Below are positions 45,813 through 56,351 of a stretch of DNA of 64,000 nucleotides, in pieces (position 1 is the first letter of the stretch; the number at the start of each line of letters is the position of its first letter). The translations under genes were made by a program, and so were the position numbers. The notes under the pieces are model-generated. The model saw only the letters and a list, made by a program, of their open reading frames with translations. It ran no database searches and was not told the DNA's origin. Source of the stretch: Eudromia elegans (lineage: Eukaryota; Chordata; Aves; Tinamiformes; Tinamidae). The stretch spans positions 428,070-492,069 of the forward strand of contig PTEX01000310.1 in the NCBI GenBank assembly GCA_003342815.1. Direction: 5' to 3'.

Positions 45813-48800
45813 CTGCAATGAGATTTGGAAAGTGGTTAGGAGAACAGCAGTAATGGAAGCACTGTATGGAGAACAGAGTGGGTCTGGAGCTGGACTTCTT
45901 CAGCACCTCAGTGTGCTTCATATACATTTGTAGAATGGGATACTAGAAATCTTGAGAATAGACAATGCTATGACAGAAGAGCAAATGTTTTGTTGCAGAG
46001 GGAGGGTGTCCTGTGTCAGATGTCATGTTGTTAATGTAGAAGCCGTGCTCCTTCTGTAATAGAATGAACAGCTAAAGGAGAAGTGCTTGCTCCTCTTATC
46101 TTCCATGTCAGTCCAGGAATGAAAGACTTACATCTTCAAAGTGAATTTGCCATAGAGGTTAGAAGAACTTAAACGTGGCCTCTTAGAGGTTTCCTAGACA
46201 TATAAGTGATCAGTAATAAAGAGAGCAGCTCTTATCACATCTACCCCCTAAACAAGTATAATGTGAGTGTCTATTTCTTCTATTTTGGTAGCTAGGACAA
46301 GGTCAGTTTCTAGATCCATTAGCCACAAACTTAATATGCTGAATCCAGAATAGCAACCTTGTAGTGAAAGGTCTGTTTGTGGTTTTTAATACTGCTGAGG
46401 TGTTCATTCAGTTTAACATAGCTTTTTCTACTTTGTAAAAGAAATGTGAGTTTAAAAGAAGGGAGAATGAAAAGAAAATGCTTATCACTACACTAAAACA
46501 GTAGAGAGAGTTTGAAAATTTTAGGCTAAGGAAATGAAGAATTAGACTTGTTGTAATAAAGGATGATGGTAAGAATTTACAAGGGGTCTTTTATTATGAT
46601 TAAGCAGAGACAGAACTCTAATATTACTTTGAAGAATACAAGCTTTTCACCTATTTGCACAGATGTGGGTGTGAATCAACCAAACTGTCCATGGTGCAGT
46701 GCTGTTGGAGCTGGTGGGCTCTGTCTGGATCATATCAACTGAAGCCAAAAGACTCAGAGCCTTACTAAAAGATTAAGCTTTTTTCCATTGATTAATGCCT
46801 AGCTAGAGTATTCACCTTTGGAAATACCATCATATACATCTTCAGTTGATAACTGATGAACTCTAGGTTTTCACTATTCTAAGAGCAAGAAATAACTATT
46901 GTTTCAAACTTTTCCAGGTTCTGAGAGAGTCTGGACATATATTTTAAGCTTACTGCTGTATCTTTCTGTTTGAAAATGTGCTGAATAATTTCTGTCTGAA
47001 CTGAGACATGCCTTTTGCACATTACTGTAGTATATAGGTAGGCCTCAACTGAGTTCTAGATATTCTTGATAAAATCTTGTTTGTGTATTATTGGATTTTA
47101 CAAAATGGTAATTGAAATATGTGGAAAAAATAAACAGGATTTAGGTAGGGTGCAGGTCAGGCTACGAATTATAATAAACATGCAGAAAACTGACAAAATT
47201 GTGCAAAGATAAAAATTTTTTCTCCCCTTCACAATGCAACAAGAGTATAAACACATCAAGCATTTACTTAATAATGTAATATCTGATTTGTATAGACTTA
47301 GGAAGAAAAATCAGGCATTTTCCTTTTCCCTTCCCACCCTTTCCTTTAGGCATTGTTAAAATATGTGCATATTTGATCTGATCCATGCGCAGGGAGACTG
47401 AAACAATTTTCTTCCACTGACCGGATAAATTTTGGTCATTTCCCCAGGACTCTGGCACGGTAGTCCTGTCACTTTTCTTTCCTTAGAGCCGTCTTTAAGA
47501 GCTCCCTGTCTCTTTTACAAAGGCTATAATGAATATTCAAGAAATGCCTGAACAAAGCTATACAAGTTGAAGTCCTCATCGTACTTGTAGGTCATGGTTC
47601 AGTGACAGAGTAAATTGTGCATTAGGGCTCTTAGTAATTGATACACATTTTAGCTGGATGATATAAAGCAATGCTGACACAAATTCTCAAAGATTATTGA
47701 AATTAAAAGCAAGTAAATTGGCAGATTACCTTTTTACTGCGAGGAATTTTGGTGGATTGGGCATTGCCTTTGCTTGTAATCTGTCCCAAAGCTGGTATGG
47801 AAGTGTAATGGCAGTGTTAAAAAATGGTGGACTGGCTAATAGGATGGAAATGTGATGATAGATAAGCACATTTATGGTGTTTGGTAACAGTTACGTCCAA
47901 CTCACAATCCTTAGATTGCGAAACTTCTAAGTGTGTCTAGTTATCCATGGTCAACAATTTGAACTACTTCAATTCTTTTTATAATTATAGATGAATTAAT
48001 GCACTTTCAAGTGAGAATACCTGAATGAAAGACATTATGAGAGAGGAATTAACTTCTTGCCGTTACCATTTTTTATAAGGGCAAGTTCAGTCTCCACCAT
48101 TCATTGCTAGCACTGTAAACAATTATGCTGTATGGCATTAATAATTTTTTTCATGTTATTTTAATGTTATATGTAATCGTGTTATAACAAGAGAGTGACT
48201 AAAATACACATTTAAAAATGGAAAAAGAGAGAATCAGTTCAGATATTACATCAATGTATAACAATGAGACCTTGGATAAGTGTCCCTGTTTTTTAATTTA
48301 CAGTCTTCAAGTTTTCAGCTGTGCCTGCCAGATCAGGACTTCACAGTGTTAACAGAAGTGACTGCTGTTGTCACATTGGAAGTGGTATCTGTGCTTTGCA
48401 GTAGTAGTATTGGTGCTAGGAAAAACAAGAAACCTTGCTTAATGTATATTTAGGTAAGGCTGATATTAGACTTGGATGTCATGGCTCCTGAAAAAGGATT
48501 CTCCTGTATATCTTAGTACAAGCACAGTAAAAGCAGCTAAAATAATTTATCAGCTTAAAAGTCTCTGAAACAAAGTTCAGCCTGGCAAGTTGAGGGCTGA
48601 ATCGTATCTTAGAGAACCAAGGTTATCTTGGACAAGTAGCTTCCTCTCACTGTTTCAGACCTTCTCCATCTCTCACATGGGCGGACTGGTACAGCTTGTG
48701 TTAATTCCTTGGGTTTTGATCCTGTAAAGTGTTTCACTGAGACTGAATGCGCAGCTGCTTGAAGTGGATTTCAGCTCTCTACATTACTGAGCTCTTCATC

Positions 48801-49229
48801 TCTAGTTGGATTGCACAGTGCAGCCTTGATTCATTCCGAAACTTATGTCACAGTGAGACAACCTTTTAGTTAGTATGTTGGATGCTGCATATTTCATGGT
48901 TGAGTTAGTTGTGTTCATGGAGCTTTCCATAACCCATGCAATTCTAGAAAGAAATTTATGGGTTTGAATGAGTAACCAGTTACATAGGGCAAATGGCACT
49001 GTCTCCGATTACTGTATGAAAGGAAGTTTGGGTTTACCACTAATTGCAGATAAAAATTAATATTTGCAAAGGAGACACATATGATTTATTTGTAAGTGTG
49101 TTCTGTTTCCATAATGAAATTTCCTTTGGGTTTAAGTATAGTAATTTGGAGGAAGAAGTGGAGGTCTGTGGCTCATTAGTTTCTGGTGGTTGTCAGAAAT
49201 CATTAATCAATTGCCCCTTTTACCAACAT

Positions 49230-49315
49230 AGGTCCTAATTCAGCAAAGCATTTAAGCACATGCCTAACTGTGAGCATGTGTTTCAAAGCACTTTACTAAA
49301 TCAGGGCTTTAATGT
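49230..49315. repeat. Palindromic MITE-like interspersed repeat
   Basis: The left arm 'cagcaaagcatttaagcaca' (49243-49262, within 49234-49265) is imperfectly complementary to the right arm at about 49276-49308 (gcatgtgtttcaaagcactt onward, ending 'aatcaggg'). The arms match a palindromic repeat I recall from sauropsid genomes in which 'aattcagcaaagca cttaagcacatgc' precedes a centre with 'cattgacttcaatgg'. Here the centre is deleted. The family name (possibly a Chompy-type MITE) is uncertain. Confidence 0.55.
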
Positions 49316-52265
49316 GGTTCAAGCGTGCCACATTTCTTTCAAAGTCTAAGGTTACCCTGAAATGACAAAAGTAGCTATTATATCAGCCAAGGTGCCATGT
49401 ACCTTCCTCACCTGTCTTTTTAAAAAGTGACATGCAAAGGGAAAAATTGGAAAATTTCCCCTTTTTCTCTACACTCTTCACACTGTGTAATTCAAGTCCT
49501 ACTTCAAATGGAAACTTGTATGCAGAATAAAAAGACCCATGAAATAGTAGCAAGAAAGGAGCAGGCAGAGCAAAATGAAGGGAAAGCAGTTTCTAGCTGA
49601 TCATTTTGAACCCTCTGATCTGTGTATTGCTGTTACTAAAACTCACTTGACTATATGAAGGAAGACAAAGAGGTAACAGAGCTCTGTTCTGCTGTGGAGA
49701 GATGATACTTGGTATGCAGACTTGTTCTCTTAGATCTAGGTAGTCTGCATTTTAGTGTACAGAGCAGACACATTCAAGACAGGAGAAGACAAATTCAGCT
49801 CTCCTAAGCACTTCTTCTATTGTTAAAATTGCCATGGGACTTCAGTGAGGATGAGAAGTCAGGACTGAGGGTAAAGTTTTCAGTCTCCATCTTGTCTGTT
49901 TTGACTGGTGTGAAAAGGATGTAATGCAACCACAGCCAGCCTGTTGGGATGCCTCTTCTGCCGAGGAGACTATTAACCAGCACAAAGCCAGCATAACTGC
50001 TCAGCGTCCACCCTTCCAACCATTAATCTGGTTAAAGAGTCAGAAGACCCAAACAAGTGAGTTTTTTTCTCTTAATTCTTAGATGATTTATAATTCAGCA
50101 GAAATTGTTGATAGATGTCAGATATTACAGCAGTTACGAGACCTATGTGGTTTTTATGCATCAGCAGGAGGTTGAATGACTTGAGAATCAAGGGATCCAG
50201 CCTTATAATCCCTTTAGGATTTGTTTGGCATGGGAGAAAATATGGCCTTTACACATTTCTCTCCCACCCCTCCTCTTTTTTAATGAAAACTGAATTCCCC
50301 AGCAGTGAAGGCCCCATAGCATACAAAGGCAGCAATTCATTATGGACTGTGAGGGAGCAGTGCTTGCTGTTGAATCATCATCATTACTTTTAGATAGACA
50401 TAGGTTTTCTTTGGATTTCTTCCTCTCAAACACTGGTGCCACTCTAACTTGTTTAGCCTGTGAAATTTGACATCATTGAAGCCTGAGGGTTGTATGTGGG
50501 AAGCAAAATTACTTCACTGAATTATGTTTCCATTTTCTTCCTTTCCACATTTGAAAGTAACAAGAATATATGATGGAACATTGCATGTAAACCTTTGCTG
50601 TGCACATTTTCTCATTATCTACACAGCAATGACAGCTTCATTGCTTAAAATCAACCCTTTTCTTGCTGCAGTTAACACGCAGTCAGTAATCTAGTGTGGA
50701 AAATCTTGCCTGCTTCCTTTGACTTTCTATCCATATTTCTCTATCATGAAGAAAATGAAATACTTTTTATTTGCCTCTATTGAGTAGTATTTTTTTGCCT
50801 GACTTGGGAAGAACTGCCTATTTACCTTAAATTATTGCTAAATTCTTGTCATGCTAACAGTGGCAGAAACCTTTTGTTAAGGACTATTGCCATTCTAAGA
50901 AGAGTACTTGAAGCAGGTAGAAGCAGAAACTTTTTTGCATGTATGTGCCTTTTTTTTCCTTGAAGTAATGATTGTACAAGTTTCAGGACAGCTCTCAGTT
51001 TCCTTTAATGCACTGATCATGTTCTTGTTTGAATTCCTAGTTGCTATATATGCTTTGATTTTTTTTTTTTTTTTTAAATAAACACAAGAGGCTTACGGGG
51101 ATTCATTCATGAAATGCTGTGGGGGTTGTCAAATGCTGTGTATTTGGGTACCACAAATCTAGCAGGAGCAGAAGCCGTGGACTTTGTTCAAGACTGATCA
51201 CAGGACAAGAAGATCATTTTTTCAACCTGTATTAGTATACCACTCTGAAGCAGTCTCATGTTGCTTCTTGAAAGTCCTTGCTGTAGGTGAAATGTCACAT
51301 TTGAAGGAAGAGATTATTAATAGGAAATTGATTACTTATTGGTCTAGGTGATCCATCCAGACTGCATGAGTTCTCAGCAACTACAGCTACCTGTGGAATC
51401 TGAGAATTCTTGATCAACTACAGAACTCACTCAGTAACAGCAGAAAATTGATCTTGAATAATTAAATAAAATTTAATTGTGTCTGTTCATAGGCCACAGA
51501 GTTTAACAACAACAAAAAAAATTGAAGGTGAGTGGGGAACAAAAGGAGGAATGGTGGACCACATGTGATTAATAGAGATTTAACTTTGCTGTCCGCAAAG
51601 ACAGTATGCAGTGATGAAGGGGATATGTTCTGTGATTTATTTTCTTCCACTTTAAAGTAGTGGAGCTCTAAAAATGACTGATGAATCTCCTTTCAAGGTT
51701 CATATCTATGACCTAATTCATATGTGTAGGAATCTTGTCTTCCCCTTAACTGCAGCAGAAAGCTAAGGGTTTCTCATCCAAAGAGAGTTGGAGGCCAAAG
51801 CAGAGACCCTGGATAAGATCCAACACAAATAGCCACATTCCAATGAAAACAGGAATCAGATGTACAGATGCATGATAGTCTAATTGGCTGATACTATTTA
51901 CCATATGTTAATTGCAAGTTATATTCTAAGTCATGATGCTAACTACGGCAATGATTAGAGCTGCTTCACATAAGATGCTGAGCTGTTAAAAATCATTGTC
52001 TTGATAGACGCATTTTTATCTGGTGCCATTGAGATAGGTTCTTTCAAACAAAACCTTTCTAACTGTTTTGTTCATATCCTCAAATGATGGCATTTGGAAT
52101 AGATAAGACAAGATATTACTTAAGAAACTGGCCTGCTATTCTTTCATCTTATGCAAGGTACTGTGTTACAGTATTTACATGTTTGTACACTGCATTATTT
52201 TGTGATATATATTGGAGGATGTATCTGAGTCTGTGTATAGTTATCATCACAAAACTCTACTGTTA
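49316..52265. other. AT-rich sequence with no gene recognised
   Basis: Only short open frames occur. A strong plus-strand donor (TTGAAG|GTGAGTGG) at about 51528 follows a modest acceptor (TCTGTTCATAG) with a 35-nt interval open in one frame, but this is weak. A poly-T tract (17) is at 51059-51075. Confidence 0.5.
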
Positions 52266-52875
52266 TCATAGAATGAACTAATAGTTGTGTTTGGAAGGGA
52301 ACTCTGGAGATCGTCTGATCTAAAATCCTGGGACAGTGTCCGGTTGGGTTTTGAGTATGTCCAAGGATGGAGACTCCACAGTATGTCTGGGCAAGCTGCT
52401 TCAATATTCAGTCACCCAGAACTTCTGGTGTTTCAGTTTGTACCCACTGCCTCTTGACACTGGGCACCACTGAAGAAAGTCATGTCTACCTCTTTCTTTT
52501 TATGCCCTCCAATCAGATGTTTATGCAGATTAATAAGAGTCTTTCTCCCCTTCCTTCACCCAAGCTTTCGCTTTTAAACAGTCCCAGTTCTCCCACTTCA
52601 GATTTCAGATGCCCCCTCTTTAATCATCTTTATGGCCTTGCTCTAACACTCTAACAAGTTCATTTCTCTGTTGTACTGGGGAGTCCAGAGTTGTACTCAG
52701 CACTCCAGAACCAGCCTCAGCAGCACTGGGCGGAGAGGAAGGATTGTTTCCCTTGACTTTCTGGTAGTGCTATGCTTAGTGCAGTCCAAGATGCCATTGA
52801 CTGCTTTTATCATGAGGGCACTTCTGTTGGTCCATGGTCAACTTGTCCACCAGGATCCTATTCACTGTAGGGAAT
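52266..52875 (-). mobile_element. CR1 LINE fragment, 3' portion, minus strand
   Basis: The left end 'tcatagaatgaac' is the complement of the CR1 3'-terminal octamer region. Moving right come the CR1 landmarks in order: 'ttggaagggaactctggagatc', 'ggatggagactccaca', 'gtctgggcaagctgcttcaatattcagtcac', 'gtttcagtttgtacccactg', 'cactgggcaccactga', 'gagttgtactcagcactccag', and 'ggtcaacttgtccaccaggatcc'. About 600 bp is retained, and the rest of the 5' part, including most of the reverse transcriptase region, is missing. Many substitutions break all frames. The plus-strand 128-codon frame at 52671-53057 overlaps it antisense and is not a gene. Confidence 0.93.
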
Positions 52876-53970
52876 CACAGTACCTAAATGGAACTCAAGT
52901 TATGCCTTTTAAATCAATTTTATCTGGAAACTGTAATGCAAATCATGGGACAAGTCTTGGACCACACCTAGACATTGTACTGTCTGGGTACTGTTGGGTA
53001 TTTTATAGTAGAGGGAAGAGAAAATCTTCTGTAAGATCCTGCACACCAAGCCAGTAGACACAATGCTTAGTTCCTTTAGTTCCCTTTCTAGAACAAAGTG
53101 GTCCCAGGATTGCTACTGCTTGGAGGGCAGTTATGCCCTCCACAACTGCAGTTATGGCCATGGTAGTAGTTTGGACCATTGAGACTTGGCTTCAGCTGCA
53201 CCTTGCTGCTCACATTTTGTATATGACTTTCATGCAAGCAGCTAGGCTGGCTATGTTCAAACACACCCCAAAGTGTTCATCTTCTTGTTGCGCTAATGCA
53301 CTTGATGGCCAAAAAGCAGAAAGTGCAAACACAGTATTATTCTCAAAAATATGCTGAAGAAAACACTGTTGGTACGTGGTTGTGGGCTTGAGTACTTGTC
53401 AAGTGTTACCACACATACCATAGAACTGAGGTTTGCCTTTGTATTTAAATTTGAATGAAGCTAAATTTGTGACCATGTTCTCCAGTCAAGTACCGTGTGA
53501 TAATGACAGGCTGCTTCTCTCTGTCTCTCTGAGGACAGTACTTAACACAGTCTAGTGGATAGTGGGTGTTGCTTTGGAAGAGACTGATTTGCACACGTTT
53601 TCTCAAAAAGGAAAGGACTTCATCTAGGGGAAGTTGCTATGAAGCAATTGCTATGGAGCACTCAACATTCAAATACAGAAGAGGCAACTTTAATTTATAT
53701 CATCTACAAAGTGCTCAGACTTCCAATTACACTCTAAGCTTTTAAACTGAAGTAACTTCGTCTACCCAGGGATTTGTATAGGCTTAGCTGCATCTCTTCA
53801 AAATTGCACCTCTCATTGAAGTAGCACAGCTTTCTCTTCCTAGAAGAGAATATTTGCATACCAGGCAGAGTCTGCAGATGTAAGGGGAAGCTTCATCTAC
53901 TGTAACTTCTTATGAGTTTTGTTGCATTTCTGCTTTAGTGAGGAAGTTTATTTAGATGGCATGCTCCATA
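52876..53970. other. Unique sequence right of the CR1 copy
   Basis: CR1 similarity fades after about 52875. No open frame, RNA gene or repeat consensus is supported. Part of 52876-53060 might be highly diverged CR1 that I cannot recognise by eye. Confidence 0.4.
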
Positions 53971-54030
53971 TTTGCTCGGATATTATATGTTACCAGAGAT
54001 GCATTTGCTCGGGTATTGTGTTACCAGAGA
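53971..54030. repeat. Two-copy tandem repeat, period 33
   Basis: Copies beginning tttgctcgg start at 53971 and 54004 and both end in ttaccagaga. The second copy lacks a few bases (tattgtg against tattatatg) and has a g for a change in its tenth base. Confidence 0.9.
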
Positions 54031-56276
54031 GGTGATTCTTGAGGCACCAGTGTAGAGCAAACAACACCATGGCTTCAATGACCAGCTAGCCTCTGTGCTG
54101 GGGTGAGTATTTGAAATTAACACGTTGATCCATTGGACATTTTTGACTTGTGGGAAGGGGACTAAGTCACTTTTATCAGTGTTTGTCCTATATTACTGTT
54201 GGTTTATGTTCTCCGAGCAAGACAATACTTAGGACTTGAGTGAAACTTCTCTCTTTTGCTATTCTTCCATTATTTTAATGATCTGGATGTAATTGGATAA
54301 AGAGACCCTTTGATCTGTGTAAAGAGCGTGCTCTGGTCCCGATTCAAACAAGAAACTTAATAGCAACACAGCTGCTATTTCTGGTGAAGACAGCAGTTTA
54401 TCATCATCTGCCATGTTTGTGAACTTCTCTCTCTCCCTTAACAGAGCATACCACTGAAAGAATTGCACAGAAACCAGTTCTACATTTCTAGGAATTGAAG
54501 CACTTGTGTCTTTCAGAGAAAGTTGCCCTTTTTTTTGGTAAAGGAAACCAAATGAAAAAAGGCTAGTCCACTGACGCACTGGGAGACCTCCATGTAGGCT
54601 GTTCATTCACAGAGCATGTCTGTGACTGCGTACAAGTTATTTATTTTCCATTTCTTACAATTAGCCTATTGTAAATTGGGAATAGAAATTACTCCTCTTT
54701 TCATACAACTGTTGTGAGACTGAAAACTGTGAATCACTCAGCTAGCATTTCACTGGAAATCATATGAATGCCACAAACAGAAATTAAAATTTTGTTGTGG
54801 TTGAACTTTGACTGAAACTCATTAGAGATTTGTTTTCATTGTATATTTGCAAGGAACGATACAAACTTCACCAAAGGAAAACATGATGTGTTACTACCTA
54901 AAGGCCTTCCATTTATAGAATTTCAAGCATGTTCCTCTCATGCTCAAATATATCTCTTGATTTCCTGTATTAAAACAGAGAGAAAAGTGTGTATGGAATT
55001 AGTGTTTGTTACTAGAAAGATCCCTAAAACTATCGTCCCTCTCTGGCATGGAAAATTCAGAGTATTTCTGGTTAAAAAAAGAAGAGTAGCCAAATGCTGG
55101 ATCGACGTCAGGATTGGCCACAATGTCCCTAACTGGACTGTCATAAGTGTTGTCAGTACTGTCTATCAGCTTTGCAGATTAGTGAAAGACTTAATTCTTT
55201 GACACTACAAATCTGACACCAACATTGAAATCACTTAGAGAACCTCCTATCTACTTGTTTGGTTGCCCTCTCCCTACCTCTCAACTTCCTTTTCAAATAG
55301 AGCCTAGCAACTAGTTATCACTCAAGTACAGAAGTGGGAGCACATTGCTAGTTTTCAGTCTTGCTGCCAAGAGAATGTATTTGACACGTTGTCACATAGA
55401 AGCATAATTTCTGCAGCTCAGAGCTAGCATTCCAAGTATTTCACTGCAATGTTGAGGTCTATGGGAAAAAGTCAAGGAGCACTGTTGGGAGGAATTATGT
55501 TTGCTATTCCAAATTCCAGTTAAGGAATCCCTAGATGATAATTATTTAGAAAGTTGCAGCTCTCCAGTGGTTAAAAGTCAAAATTAGAAAAATAACTGAG
55601 ATAATAAATGGCTTGGAGAACAATGTAATTGTTTTGGTGAAAACTGTTTTGTAGATTAAGTTCATAAGGACAGTGCTAGCCATCTTTTCAACCACTTTTC
55701 TTTTTCCACACGTGATTATGTCTAACTTATGCCTAAGATAAGTGGAATGAACCCTAATTCATGAAATACTTGTTATCATAAGGCGTTTTGTACAGTCCTT
55801 CTATTTGACTGATTCCCTTCACCCTTGGTGTGTGCAGCTTTCTTGTAGATGCAAAATCAAGCAGTTCTGATCAATTCTCCTTTTGGTGTTTTCAAAATGG
55901 ACAAGCACCACTGCAGATACTGTAAATAGAAAGGATAAATTGTAATGTAATGAACATATGCAGTTTCAGCTAGTACCACCTGGAAGAGGTGTAAGAGTTG
56001 CTTTGGGCATCCCGATGTCATGGTCCCGTTCTATTGCTAAACTTCTACCTACTAACATGGTCTTGAGGGTGGAGGGGCTCCTTCCCTCTGAGTCAACTGT
56101 TCTTCCCATTTTTTATTTTTTTTTAACTTGTCTGCTTCTTCCATACAACTACTACTTGACAGTGCTATTTCTTCTTTGCATGTAATGGATGTAGTACATG
56201 ATAGCTGAGGTGGTGTCATAGGTCTGTATACCATTTGGCTGTTTATTGGTCTCATATGACCCACATAGGTTGCTTT
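54031..56276. other. AT-rich sequence with no gene recognised
   Basis: A donor-like GG|GTGAGTAT occurs at about 54104, but the frame from the upstream ATG closes first. Frames of 104-115 codons here have no recognised domain. No RNA gene or repeat consensus was seen. Confidence 0.5.
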
Positions 56277-56351
56277 CAACAAATGACATCTTAATGATGT
56301 TGATGACATCATGTCATCAACAAATGACATGAATTAAATCATGTTTAATTC
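56277..56351. repeat. Nested repeats: two adjacent perfect hairpins and a 13-bp direct repeat
   Basis: caacaaatgacat occurs at 56277-56289 and again at 56318-56330. Between and overlapping them is a perfect palindrome gttgatgacat-c-atgtcatcaac (56299-56321). Immediately right is a second hairpin, gaattaaa and tttaattc around a 5-base loop (56331-56351). The cluster is compact and unusual for the window. It may have arisen by template switching during replication. Confidence 0.9.

Larger units (their letters stand above)
42741..49229. other. AT-rich sequence with no gene recognised
   Basis: Open frames stay below about 95 codons with no recognised domain. The minus-strand donor-like AAGAG|GTATGTAG near 44748 has no adequate acceptor. 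A mixed (TA)/(TG) low-complexity stretch lies at about 45759-45812. No RNA gene was recognised. Confidence 0.5.

Noticed and set aside
51494-51528. 35-nt plus-strand exon-like interval with a TTGAAG|GTGAGTGG donor
   Set aside because: The acceptor tract is mediocre, the interval is mostly A-rich low complexity, and only one frame is open over 11 codons.
52671-53057. Plus-strand 128-codon frame
   Set aside because: About half of it is the antisense of a CR1 fragment, and the rest has no recognised protein feature.
54888-55202. Plus-strand 104-codon frame
   Set aside because: No recognisable family, no supporting signals, and overlapping frame on the other strand.
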